Notes: a model not told the origin generated them from the sequence alone. A stretch of 8,354 nt of DNA from Propionibacteriaceae bacterium (GCA_030450535.1 JAKDIK010000101.1:1-8354), one strand, 5' to 3'; shown: positions 1-6,731, counted from the first letter of the stretch. Translations and numbers: made by a program.

Positions 1-824
1 GATGCGCTGCCGCCGCGCGCGGGCGGCCAGGACGTCGCGCCACCGCCGGGCTGCGTTCCGCCCTGCGTGCCGTAGGCCTGCTGCTGCCCGTATCCCTGCT
101 GCGGCTGCTGCCCGTATCCCTGCTGCGGCTGCCCATAACCCTGCGATGGCTGCTGCCCGTATCCCGGCTGCGGCTGGGCGTAGCCTCCCTGACCGGGGGC
201 CGGAGGGTAGCTCTGCTGTCCGTACCCCTGCTGCTGGCCGTACCCCTGCTGCTGGCCGTATCCCTGCGGGGGCTGCTGGCCGTAGCCGGGGTACTGCTGC
301 CCGGGGCCACCCTGTCCCCCGGCGTGGAACGCGTCCTGCCGTCCGCCCGGCCCCTTCGCGAGCAGCTCACGCGCCTGTCCGGCCACCTTGTGCTCGCACA
401 ATACCTCGTACTTCGTGGCCACCGTCTGGGTGATGGAGGTGAAGTCGCGCTGGCCGCGGCTGAGCACGTAGCCCAGCACCGCGAACAGCAGCCCCACTCC
501 GACGCCGATGATGAGAGCGGTCAACAGCTGACCCAAAAAGTTGCCCGGGAACAGCAGGATCATGAAGATCGCCACGATGAAGCCGGTCGACAGGCCGCTC
601 ATGACGCCCTGGCCGAGCACCGTGCCCCACGTGCGGCGCCCGGTGACGCGCTCCATCAGCTTGAGGTCGGTGCCGACGATGGCGAGGTTCTTGACCGGGA
701 AGTCGTTGTCGGCGAGCCGGTCGACGGCCTTTTGCGCCTCGGCGTAGCTGTTGAAGACCCCCACCGATTGGGGGTACTCGAGCTTGAACAGCGAGGCGTT
801 CGCGATCGGGTTCTGCTGGGTCAT
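1..824 (-). CDS. General stress protein 17M-like membrane protein with Gly-Tyr-Gln-rich tail (C-terminus cut by window edge)
   Basis: The frame opens at ATG 824-822 and stays open through base 3, giving at least 274 residues with no stop, so the C-terminus lies outside the window. Residues about 15-62 resemble the N-terminal part of the general stress protein 17M/YflT-like family (a [19 protein letters not shown] stretch, then [11 protein letters not shown]). Two hydrophobic segments follow, about 68-93 and 97-121, and a short soluble stretch to about 160. The rest is low-complexity Gly/Tyr/Gln/Pro. The start is well supported by AAGGAG with 9 nt before the ATG, and by overlap with the upstream lyase stop (ATGA). 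No promoter is visible at the start, so it is probably co-transcribed with the lyase. Biochemical function is unknown; the family name comes from a stress-induced Bacillus protein. A role in membrane or envelope stress is inference only. Confidence 0.8.
   Translation of the reverse strand, partial: MTQQNPIANASLFKLEYPQSVGVFNSYAEAQKAVDRLADNDFPVKNLAIVGTDLKLMERVTGRRTWGTVLGQGVMSGLSTGFIVAIFMILLFPGNFLGQLLTALIIGVGVGLLFAVLGYVLSRGQRDFTSITQTVATKYEVLCEHKVAGQARELLAKGPGGRQDAFHAGGQGGPGQQYPGYGQQPPQGYGQQQGYGQQQGYGQQSYPPAPGQGGYAQPQPGYGQQPSQGYGQPQQGYGQQPQQGYGQQQAYGTQGGTQPGGGATSWPPARGGSA
72..299 (-). repeat. Imperfect GYGQ-type tandem repeat coding the tail of the stress protein
   Basis: The minus-strand frame reads residues about 176-251 of the stress protein as eight GYGQ units plus one GYAQ, separated by short Q/P/S spacers of variable length and interrupted once by SYPPAPGQG. 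On the plus strand this appears as CTG-rich DNA. Unit lengths vary (6, 7, 8 and longer), so it is a protein-level repeat and not a clean DNA microsatellite. Such disordered Tyr/Gln/Gly tails are common on actinobacterial membrane proteins; their role is not established here. Confidence 0.85.
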
Positions 825-1774
825 GAGAGGTTCTCCTTCGCCGCCTGCGCGGCCCGGCCACGCGCCAGGATGGCCGCAGCGAGCTTGACGCCGGCCTCGT
901 CAACCATTTCGTCGTCCACCACGATAGCCCCCCGAGCTCCCCCATCCACCGACGTGGCCCGGGCGTACGCCGCCATGATCCGCTCGGCGCGGGCGAAGTC
1001 GGCCTCGGCCGGCGAGTAGGCCGCGTTGCCGGCGTCCACCTGCGCCGGATGCAGCACCCACTTGCCGTCGTAGCCCAGGGCCGCCGAACGGGCGGCCGCC
1101 GCCCGGAACCCCTCGACGTCCCGGATCGCCACGAACGGCCCGTCGATCGCCGCCAGCCCGTGCGCGCGGGCCGCGACGAGGATGCTCATCAGCACGTGGT
1201 GGAACGCGTCGGCCGGGTACCCCGCTGGCTGCGCCCCCACGTTGAGGCCGCCCATGCCGAGGGACGCCATGAAGTCGCCCGGTCCGAACACCAGCGTCTC
1301 CAGGCGCGGCGAGGCGCCCGCGATCTCGGCGACGTGCAGCAGACCCAGGGCGTCCTCGATCTGCACCTCCAGACCGATGCGGCCCACCGGCAGCCCCGCC
1401 GCCTGCTCCACCTGGGTGAGCAGCAGATCGAGGGCCTTCACCTGCGCGGCGTCGGTGCACTTGGGCAGCACGAGGCAGTCGATGTGGTCGCCCGCCCCGG
1501 TGACGACCTCGATGACGTCGGCGTACGTCCAGGGCGTCGACCAGTCGTTGACGCGCACCGTGATCGTCGGTGCCGCGAACCCCTCGGTGTCGTTCAGCGC
1601 GTCGACGATGCGCTGGCGCGACTCGGCCTTGACGGCGGGGGCTACGGCGTCCTCGAGATCGAGGAAGAGTGCGTCGACGCCGAGGTCACGCGCCTTGGCG
1701 ATGAAGCGGTCGGAGCTACCCGGCACCGCGAGCACCGTGCGGCGGACGCGGGCGGGACGGGTCGAGGTGGCCAT
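821..1774 (-). CDS. CitE/HpcH-family lyase (CoA-ester lyase or related aldolase)
   Basis: 317 residues, the usual size for the HpcH/HpaI aldolase/citrate lyase beta-subunit family, which cleaves C-C bonds in acids or their CoA esters (malyl-, methylmalyl-, citramalyl- or citryl-CoA). Family landmarks are in order: VPGSSDRF at 17-24, LDLEDAV at 38-44, Arg74 in VRVN (substrate carboxylate contact in the family), LPKC at 103-106, the Mg2+ ligands Glu140 in QIEDALG and Asp167 in FGPGDF, and [10 protein letters not shown] near residue 240. The (beta/alpha)8 barrel appears complete. The start lies 10 nt after the regulator's stop with no clear Shine-Dalgarno; TAGGCT sits exactly 7 nt before the ATG, so the gene may also be made from its own leaderless transcript. 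It ends in an ATGA overlap with the stress protein. Whether the substrate is a CoA ester cannot be decided, and no CoA ligase or transferase is nearby. Confidence 0.9.
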   Translation of the reverse strand: MATSTRPARVRRTVLAVPGSSDRFIAKARDLGVDALFLDLEDAVAPAVKAESRQRIVDALNDTEGFAAPTITVRVNDWSTPWTYADVIEVVTGAGDHIDCLVLPKCTDAAQVKALDLLLTQVEQAAGLPVGRIGLEVQIEDALGLLHVAEIAGASPRLETLVFGPGDFMASLGMGGLNVGAQPAGYPADAFHHVLMSILVAARAHGLAAIDGPFVAIRDVEGFRAAAARSAALGYDGKWVLHPAQVDAGNAAYSPAEADFARAERIMAAYARATSVDGGARGAIVVDDEMVDEAGVKLAAAILARGRAAQAAKENLS

Positions 1775-1781
1775 GGAGCCC

Positions 1782-1787
1782 AGCCTA
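1782..1787 (-). promoter_or_regulatory. Candidate -10 box (TAGGCT) for a leaderless lyase transcript
   Basis: On the minus strand TAGGCT is followed by exactly 7 nt and the lyase ATG, so transcription starting at the usual distance would begin at the start codon. The TAG of the box is also the stop codon of the IclR-type gene. No convincing -35 is seen about 17 nt upstream. AGG could alternatively act as a weak ribosome binding site. Confidence 0.4.
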
Positions 1788-2597
1788 GAGGCCGGACGCC
1801 GACATCTCCGGCTGCATCGGGTTGCCGAGCTGCAGCGAGAGCCGCCGCAGTTCGTCGATCATCGCCGAGCGCCGTTCCGGGGTCGCCTCCGTGTCCAGGA
1901 GCGTGACGCTGACCGCCAGCATGGGGGCGCGCAGCCCCCGCGTGGGCACCGTCACGGCGAGGCCGACGACCTGCAGCGCCGATTCCTGCTCGTCCACCGC
2001 GTAGCCCCGGCTGCGGACGATCCCGAGATCCTTCACCAGCGCCGCCACCGTCCGCCGGCTGTGCCGCGTGACCCGCGGCAGCTCGCCGATGCCGTGGTAC
2101 ATCCGCCGCACCTCGGAGTCGTCGAGCTTCGCCAGCAGCGCCTTGCCCTGTGCGCTGACCGACGACGGCGTCCGGTCGCCGATGCCGGAGGTGTAGCGGA
2201 TCGGTGGGTGACCCTCGTAGCGGGCCAGGCACAAGGTGTCGATGCCGGCCAGCGCCGAGAGCCGCAGCGTCTCGTTGGCCATGAGTGCGGAGCGCGCGCA
2301 GGCATCGTAGAACTCCTGCACCTGGTCGAGGCGGGCCAGGTAGGCGCCGCCGAGCTCGACGGTGCGGCGTCCGAGCGCATACCCGGCCTCGTCGCGTCGC
2401 ACGAGACCGCCCGCCTCGAGCGCCGCACAGATCTGCAGCAGCGAGCTCTTGGCGACGCCCACCTCGCGGGAGAGCTCGCTCAGCGACATCAGCCCCCGAG
2501 GGCTGGACGCCAGCGCGTCCAGCACCGCGGTGGCGCGCACGACGGCGGGCGCGGCTCCCGAGGGGATGTCGTCGCGTTCGCTGCGGGCCGGTGTCAT
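1785..2597 (-). CDS. IclR-family transcriptional regulator
   Basis: 270 residues, standard IclR length. Residues about 17-85 form the N-terminal winged helix-turn-helix: VVRATAVLDAL, then LSELSREVGV as the first helix pair, AKSSLLQICAALEAGGLV as the recognition helix region, and the wing at DEAGYALG. The C-terminal effector domain (about 95-255) carries the family's SAQGKALLA at 148-156 and a VDEQESALQVVGLAVTV segment near 210. These regulators bind small acid effectors and commonly control neighbouring catabolic genes. The frame is open far upstream through the dehydrogenase, but homology begins only after this ATG, so I chose 2597. It lies 35 nt after the dehydrogenase stop; AGGA 8 nt before the ATG is a usable ribosome site, and TAGGAT lies exactly 7 nt before it. 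Its position inside the operon suggests autoregulation. Likely targets are the palindromes at 6642-6657 and 2646-2661, neither of which is proven. Confidence 0.92.
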   Translation of the reverse strand: MTPARSERDDIPSGAAPAVVRATAVLDALASSPRGLMSLSELSREVGVAKSSLLQICAALEAGGLVRRDEAGYALGRRTVELGGAYLARLDQVQEFYDACARSALMANETLRLSALAGIDTLCLARYEGHPPIRYTSGIGDRTPSSVSAQGKALLAKLDDSEVRRMYHGIGELPRVTRHSRRTVAALVKDLGIVRSRGYAVDEQESALQVVGLAVTVPTRGLRAPMLAVSVTLLDTEATPERRSAMIDELRRLSLQLGNPMQPEMSASGL

Positions 2598-2604
2598 GGC
2601 GCGG

Positions 2605-2610
2605 ATCCTA
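2605..2610 (-). promoter_or_regulatory. Candidate -10 box (TAGGAT) for the iclR-type gene
   Basis: TAGGAT on the minus strand is followed by 7 nt and then the regulator's ATG, matching a leaderless start. The same bases contain AGGA, which could instead be a Shine-Dalgarno on the operon message. The region about 17-20 nt upstream gives only a weak -35 (CTGAAG-like). Confidence 0.4.
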
Positions 2611-2632
2611 TCGGTGCGCTCGCGCGGGGACT

Positions 2633-3685
2633 TCAGTAGAAGTGGACGCGATCGATCGCGTTCTCCAGCGGCTCGCCGTCGAGCAGCCGGCGCGCGTTCT
2701 CGGCGAACATGCGGGCGATCAACTCGTCCTCGGCGTCGTTCAGCGCCCCGGTGTGGGGCGAGACGATGACGTTCTCCATCGCCCACAGGGGGCTGTCGGC
2801 GGGCAGCGGCTCCACGGCGAAGACGTCGAGCGCGGCGAACGAGATGCGCCCGTCCTCCAGGGCCGTCACGAGGGCGTCCTCGTCCACGCAGGTGCCACGG
2901 CCGGTGCTGGCGAAGATCGCACCCGGCTTGACGTTCGCGAAGACCTCCGCCGAGATCAGCTTGTCGGTGTCGGACGCCTGGGGCAGCGTGTTGATGATGG
3001 CGTCCGCCTGCCCGACGACAGCCGCCAGTTCGGTGGTCGGGTACACCTGCTCGACCCCTTCGACCTCCTTGATCGACCGGTTCACGCCGATGACGCGGGC
3101 TCCCAGGGCGGCGAAGCGTGCTGCGGTCGTGCGTCCGATGTGGCCCATGCCGACGACCAGCACGGTCATCTCGAACACCTGCTTCATGGCCCAGCGCGTC
3201 GACCAGATCCTGTCGCGCTGCTGGCGCTGCAGCCGGGGCAGATCCTTGGCGCCGGCGAGCACGCCGAACAGCGCGAACTCGGCCAGGGTGTCGCCGTGCG
3301 CGCCCGCCGAGGTGGTGAACTGGACGTCCGCCATCTCGTCCGGGCTCAGCCCCGCGGCCTTGACCTGCGAGCCGCCGCCCGCGGCCATCGTGTGGACCCA
3401 CCGCAGTTTCGGGTTGGCCCGCACCGTGCGAGCGAGGGCCGCCGGTCGGGTATCGGGAATGCCGTAGAGCGCCTCGGCGGCATCGCAGAGAGTGTCGAAG
3501 CGCTCCTGCTGCTCGGGCGTCCGGGTGAATTCCGGATCGCCCTCGTGGTCGCCGGGCCAGCGCATCGGGGGCAGCAGTTCGGCATCGACGACGAGGTCGA
3601 TGCGGGGCTCCAGCTCGGTCACCAGCGCGCAGAGCCGCGGCTCGAGCGGAGTGCAGACGAACACGCTGAGACGGTCGGTGGTCAT
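2633..3685 (-). CDS. D-isomer-specific 2-hydroxyacid dehydrogenase (NAD(P)-dependent)
   Basis: 350 residues. It interconverts a 2-oxo acid and a D-2-hydroxy acid with a nicotinamide cofactor. The Rossmann fold begins at TVLVVGMGHIGRT with Gly179-x-Gly181-x-x-Gly184. The expected catalytic triad is present: Arg263 in STGRG, Glu292 in DVFAVEPLP, and His311 in SPHTG. At the end of the second strand the sequence is VNRS (Arg203), not an acidic residue, which favours NADP(H); this is inference. The N-terminal catalytic half contains an extended Pro/Glu-rich stretch (about 39-82) seen in the GhrA-like, actinobacterial branch. The start has a strong TGGAGG with 7 nt spacing and overlaps the FAH-family stop as ATGA. 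Glyoxylate/hydroxypyruvate-type or branched 2-oxo acid substrates are both possible. Confidence 0.93.
   Translation of the reverse strand: MTTDRLSVFVCTPLEPRLCALVTELEPRIDLVVDAELLPPMRWPGDHEGDPEFTRTPEQQERFDTLCDAAEALYGIPDTRPAALARTVRANPKLRWVHTMAAGGGSQVKAAGLSPDEMADVQFTTSAGAHGDTLAEFALFGVLAGAKDLPRLQRQQRDRIWSTRWAMKQVFEMTVLVVGMGHIGRTTAARFAALGARVIGVNRSIKEVEGVEQVYPTTELAAVVGQADAIINTLPQASDTDKLISAEVFANVKPGAIFASTGRGTCVDEDALVTALEDGRISFAALDVFAVEPLPADSPLWAMENVIVSPHTGALNDAEDELIARMFAENARRLLDGEPLENAIDRVHFY
2646..2661. promoter_or_regulatory. Perfect 16-bp palindrome upstream of the iclR-type gene (possible operator)
   Basis: The bases ACGCGATCGATCGCGT equal their own reverse complement. They lie in the last codons of the dehydrogenase (Ala-Ile-Asp-Arg-Val), about 36 bp upstream of the candidate TAGGAT box, a position where a regulator could act on that promoter. 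Coding constraint and high GC could also produce it, so an operator role is a suggestion only. Confidence 0.3.
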
Positions 3686-4434
3686 GGCGTTACCTCCAGG
3701 GTGTGAACGGGATTGCTGAGGACGCCGATGCCGGCCACCGCGCAGGTCGCCTCGACACCGGGTGTGATCGCGAAGGCGGTGCCCGGGGCGCCGGTGAGGA
3801 TCACGTCACCGGGCCCCAGCGTAAGGTGCCCGCTCAGGTGGCTGAGCGCCTCGAAGGGATTCCAGGCCAGCGCCGCCGTGCTGGACGCCACTGCCTCCAC
3901 CCCGTCGACGGCTGCGGTGAGGGCGACATCCAGTGCGGCGAGGTCGGTCTCGACCCACGGTCCCAGCGGGGTGAAGCCGTCACCGTTCTTGGCCTGGGTC
4001 CGGGTCTCGTCGGCGGCGGTCTGGTCGACCGCGGTGACGTCGTTGCCGATCGTCCAGCCCCACACGAACGCGGGGGCGTCCGCCACCGACACGTTGCGGC
4101 AGGGACGGCCGACGACGAGCGCGAGTTCGCACTCGGCCATCACCTGACCGCGGCGGGGATCGACAACGATCGCGGCGCCGGGGCCGACGACCGTGCGGGC
4201 CGACTTGAGGAAGGCCTGGGGCGCGAGGGCCCGGTCGGCCGGGCCCGAGTTGTGCAGCATGCCGAGCACCACCCGCGGCTCCACGGGAGCGAGCAGCCGG
4301 ACGTCCTCCTGCGCCCATGTCGCTCCGGTGGGGATGGGCTGGTCTGCGAACGGATCGTCGATGGCCAGCCACCGGTCGCCCTCGGCGAGGACGGCCTGCG
4401 GCCCGGTCGGCGTGGCGATGCGGGCGATTCTCAT
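3682..4434 (-). CDS. Fumarylacetoacetate hydrolase (FAH) family protein, variant active-site loop
   Basis: 250 residues. The FAH fold hydrolyses, isomerises or decarboxylates 2,4-dioxo or 2-oxo acids with a divalent metal. Visible ligands are Glu101 and Glu103 in ECELALVVGR and Asp132 in GWTIGNDVTAVD, followed by Lys149 and FTPLGPW at 154-160, and LTGAPGTAF near 222. The N-terminal region has FLKSARTVVGPG at 75-86, matching the family's substrate-side segment. The usual G-L-N-Y-x-x-H-x-x-E loop is replaced by GMLHNSGPADR (58-68), so the lid His is Gly and the Glu is Asp in my alignment. The start is 1 nt after the SDR stop, with only a weak GGTGGTG upstream, so reinitiation is likely. It overlaps the next gene as ATGA. 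In non-phosphorylative sugar-acid pathways an SDR/FAH pair makes and splits a 2,4-diketo-3-deoxy acid; that role is a hypothesis here. Confidence 0.9.
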   Translation of the reverse strand: MRIARIATPTGPQAVLAEGDRWLAIDDPFADQPIPTGATWAQEDVRLLAPVEPRVVLGMLHNSGPADRALAPQAFLKSARTVVGPGAAIVVDPRRGQVMAECELALVVGRPCRNVSVADAPAFVWGWTIGNDVTAVDQTAADETRTQAKNGDGFTPLGPWVETDLAALDVALTAAVDGVEAVASSTAALAWNPFEALSHLSGHLTLGPGDVILTGAPGTAFAITPGVEATCAVAGIGVLSNPVHTLEVTP

Positions 4435-4435
4435 C

Positions 4436-5191
4436 TCACACCACCGCCGTCATGCCGCCGTCGACGAACAGGTTCTGCCCGGAGACGAACGAGCTGGCGT
4501 CCGAGGCGAGGAAAACCAGGGCCCCCACGAGCTCGTCCACGCGGCCCCAGCGCTGGGCCGGCGTCCGGCCCTTCACCCAGGCGTCAAAGACGGGATCGCC
4601 CCACAGGGCGGCGTTCATGTCGGTGGCGAAGTAGCCCGGCGAGATGGCGTTGACCTGGATGTTGAAGCGCGCCAGGTCGGCCGCCATGCCCTGGGTGAGC
4701 ATGGCGAGGCCGCCCTTGGACGCCCCATAGGGCGCGATCGTCTGGCGCGCCAGCCTGGACTGCACCGAGGCGATGTTCACGATCTTGCCCGAGCCACGCT
4801 CGGCCATCGCCCTGGCGATCGGCTGGGAGACGTAGAAGGCGCTCGACAGGTTGGTGGCGATGACGGCGTCCCAGTCGGCCGGGGCGAACTCCGTGAACGG
4901 CGCGCGACGCTGCAGCCCTGCGTTGTTGACGAGGATGTCCGGGGTGCCGTGGTCGGCCAGCAGACCGGCGACCGCGTCGGCGACGGCGCCGGAATCCGTC
5001 ACGTCGCAGGTGACGACGCCCGCGACCGCGTCGCCCAGCGAGGCGGCGGCCCCGTCGAGGGCCGGTCCGCCGCGACCGTGGAGGACGAGCCGGGCGCCGG
5101 CGTCCGCCAGCCCGGTGGCGAGGGCGAGCCCCAGGCCGCGGGAGGAGCCGGTGACGAACGCGAGGCGTCCGGCGAGGTCGAACCGGTTCAT
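4436..5191 (-). CDS. SDR-family oxidoreductase, gluconate 5-dehydrogenase-like
   Basis: 251 residues, a complete classical short-chain dehydrogenase. The cofactor motif is TGSSRGLG (14-21), with NNAG at 89-92 and the catalytic tetrad Asn114, Ser142, Tyr155, Lys159. Several stretches are characteristic of the gluconate 5-dehydrogenase (IdnO/Gno) branch: NNAGLQRRAPFTEF, the segment around QTIAPYGASKGG, FNIQVNAISPGYFATDM, and the RWGRVDELVGALVFLASDAS-type C-terminus ending in VDGG. Arg18 in the glycine motif suggests NADP(H). That branch also contains 2-keto-3-deoxy sugar acid dehydrogenases, so substrate is not fixed. Its start codon overlaps the transporter stop (ATGA) and has no Shine-Dalgarno, implying translational coupling to the transporter. 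Confidence 0.93.
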   Translation of the reverse strand: MNRFDLAGRLAFVTGSSRGLGLALATGLADAGARLVLHGRGGPALDGAAASLGDAVAGVVTCDVTDSGAVADAVAGLLADHGTPDILVNNAGLQRRAPFTEFAPADWDAVIATNLSSAFYVSQPIARAMAERGSGKIVNIASVQSRLARQTIAPYGASKGGLAMLTQGMAADLARFNIQVNAISPGYFATDMNAALWGDPVFDAWVKGRTPAQRWGRVDELVGALVFLASDASSFVSGQNLFVDGGMTAVV

Positions 5192-6567
5192 CGCTGGGAG
5201 GCCATGTTGGCGAAGAGGTCCTCGCCCTCATGGGCGTCCTCGATGGAGGTGACGTCGCGGTGCACGGTCTCGGGGGTGAGGAAGGTGCAGGCGAAGGTGA
5301 TGAGGCAGAGGACCAGGACGTAGATGCCGACCGGCCACCAGGCGTTGTTGGAGATCTGCAGCAGCCAGGCGCCGAGGAACGGGCCGAGGCCGCCGGCCAG
5401 GATGGCGGAGAACTCGCGCGACACCGCCACGCCGATGTAGCGATGCCGCGCGCCAAACAGCTCGGGGAGGTGCGCACACTGCGGGCCGAGCATGCCGTTG
5501 ACGCCGAAACCGATGGCGAGCGCGACGCAGACGATGCCGAGGATCGGGTTGCCGAGGCTCATCAGGTACCAGCTCGGGAGGGCCCAGATCAGCAGGAACA
5601 GCGCTCCGGCGCGGTAGACCAGGCGGCGGCCGAACCGGTCGGAGAGGGCGCCGGAGATCGGAATGGTGAACAGGCCGATGATCGACGCCGACGCCACGGC
5701 GATGGGGCCGTACGAGCGGTCCACGCCCATCAGCACCATGAACGAGATCGCGAGGTTGGAGTAGATGTACGAGCCGCCGTTCTCGGCCATGCGGAGACCG
5801 ATCCCCAGGAGCACGTTGCGCCGCGAGTGCGTGAACAGCTCGCGCATCGGGTGGTCGGCGACCTGCTCGGACTTCTCGAGCTCGATGTAGGCCGGCGTCT
5901 CCCGCAGCCGGGAGCGGATGTAGACCGCCACGATGATCAGCAGGAACGAGATGAGGAACGGGATTCGCCACAGCCAACCGAAGAGCACCTCATCGGGCGC
6001 CAGGGTGATGGCCCAGAACACCAGGGACGCGAGCAACGTGCCGAGCATGATGCCGACGAACGGCAGCGCCGAGAAGAACCCCCGCCGCTTGCGCGGGGAG
6101 TACTCCGCCATGAGGACGGTCGCCCCGGCCTGTTCGGCGCCGGCACCGAGGCCCTGGGCGAGGCGGAGCACGACGAGCAGCACCGGCGCGACCCAGCCGG
6201 CGTTGCCGAGCTGGTCGGCCGTCGGAAGGGCGCCGATGAGGGTGGACGCCCCGCCCATGAGAGCGATCGTGACCATGAGCACCCACTTGCGTCCGATCTT
6301 GTCGCCGAGGACGCCGAAGAACAGTCCGCCGATCGGGCGGGCGAGGAAGCCCACCGCCAGCGTGGCGAACGATGCGATGAGGCCGGCGTTGGCTCCCAGC
6401 GCCGGGAAGAAGAGCTGGCCGAAGATGAGGGCTGCGGCCAGGCCGTACAGGGCGAAGTCGTAGTACTCCAGCGCCGACCCGATGGACGAGGCGAGCGTCG
6501 CGCGGCGCAGGTTGTCCGCGTACTCCTTGTCCGACATGCCCCCGGGTTGGTTGGTGGTCTCGGTCAT
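5188..6567 (-). CDS. Major facilitator transporter, metabolite:H+ symporter (MHS) family
   Basis: 459 residues with about twelve hydrophobic segments, an inner-membrane proton symporter of the MHS branch (relatives KgtP, ShiA, ProP, CitA carry organic acids or betaines). Diagnostic motifs: GSALEYYDFALYG (30-42) in helix 1, RPIGGLFFGVLGDKIGRK (77-94) after helix 2, RLAQGLGAGAEQAGA in helix 4, and SDRFGRR in the second half. The chosen start ATG 6567-6565 has AGGAG 9 nt upstream. An in-frame GTG at 6597 would add ten residues but would place this AGGAG inside the coding region. It is the first gene of the leftward operon and has the clear promoter, so uptake and catabolism are probably co-induced. 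The substrate is not evident; a monocarboxylate or sugar acid fits the neighbours. Confidence 0.93.
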   Translation of the reverse strand: MTETTNQPGGMSDKEYADNLRRATLASSIGSALEYYDFALYGLAAALIFGQLFFPALGANAGLIASFATLAVGFLARPIGGLFFGVLGDKIGRKWVLMVTIALMGGASTLIGALPTADQLGNAGWVAPVLLVVLRLAQGLGAGAEQAGATVLMAEYSPRKRRGFFSALPFVGIMLGTLLASLVFWAITLAPDEVLFGWLWRIPFLISFLLIIVAVYIRSRLRETPAYIELEKSEQVADHPMRELFTHSRRNVLLGIGLRMAENGGSYIYSNLAISFMVLMGVDRSYGPIAVASASIIGLFTIPISGALSDRFGRRLVYRAGALFLLIWALPSWYLMSLGNPILGIVCVALAIGFGVNGMLGPQCAHLPELFGARHRYIGVAVSREFSAILAGGLGPFLGAWLLQISNNAWWPVGIYVLVLCLITFACTFLTPETVHRDVTSIEDAHEGEDLFANMASQR

Positions 6568-6617
6568 CGTGAGGAACTCCTGTGTTCGGTGACGCACCCG
6601 CGCGTCCGTTGGGCACG

Positions 6618-6647
6618 AGCATAGACACAGGGATGAACGTTGGTCAA
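6618..6647 (-). promoter_or_regulatory. Promoter of the leftward operon (-35 TTGACC, -10 TATGCT, 18-bp spacer)
   Basis: On the minus strand the -35 TTGACC is at 6647-6642 and the -10 TATGCT at 6623-6618, separated by 18 bp, close to the primary sigma factor consensus. Transcription would start near 6611, leaving a leader of about 43 nt before the transporter ATG at 6567. The leader contains the AGGAG ribosome site. Confidence 0.65.
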
Positions 6648-6657
6648 TAGATTGAAC
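6642..6657. promoter_or_regulatory. Imperfect palindrome spanning both divergent -35 boxes (candidate operator)
   Basis: GGTCAAT-AG-ATTGAAC has 7-bp arms matching at six of seven positions around a 2-bp centre. The left arm contains the -35 of the leftward promoter and the right arm the -35 of the rightward promoter, 4 bp apart. A TGAACG hexamer also recurs at 6634 and 6653, 19 bp apart. A regulator bound here would block both promoters. The IclR-family protein encoded in the operon is the natural candidate. The symmetry could also arise simply because two similar -35 boxes face apart. Confidence 0.45.
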
Positions 6658-6680
6658 GCAACGGGGTGGGGCGCTAGCGT
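6652..6680 (+). promoter_or_regulatory. Promoter of the rightward dehydrogenase gene (-35 TTGAAC, -10 TAGCGT, 17-bp spacer)
   Basis: TTGAAC at 6652-6657 and TAGCGT at 6675-6680 are 17 bp apart. TAGCGT has the TANNNT form frequent in high-GC actinobacteria. A start near 6687 gives a leader of about 45 nt, containing a strong GAGGAGG ribosome site at 6717-6723, 8 nt before the ATG. Confidence 0.55.
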
Positions 6681-6731
6681 GTTGCCTGCCCCAGAACCCA
6701 CCGGCGGGCCGCGGGCGAGGAGGACCTGACC

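Noticed and set aside
72..299. CTG-rich repetitive DNA resembling a microsatellite or a CRISPR-like array
   Set aside because: Unit length is irregular and there are no unique spacers; it reads in frame as GYGQ protein repeats continuous with the stress protein.
1182..2639. Long plus-strand open frame opposite the lyase and regulator
   Set aside because: Antisense to two clear family genes, Arg/Ala/Ser-rich with no domain, a typical high-GC shadow. The same applies to the long plus-strand frames at 2285-3706, 4193-5323 and 5230-6624.
1785..3401. One long open frame that would fuse about 268 extra residues to the front of the IclR-family protein
   Set aside because: The added residues are an out-of-frame Arg/Gly/Ala-rich reading of the dehydrogenase on the same strand; IclR homology starts only after ATG 2597, where a normal start context exists.
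6568..6597. Upstream GTG start at 6597 for the transporter
   Set aside because: No ribosome site precedes it, whereas ATG 6567 has AGGAG at 9 nt, and the ten extra residues (starting RHRTQEFLT) are not family-like.
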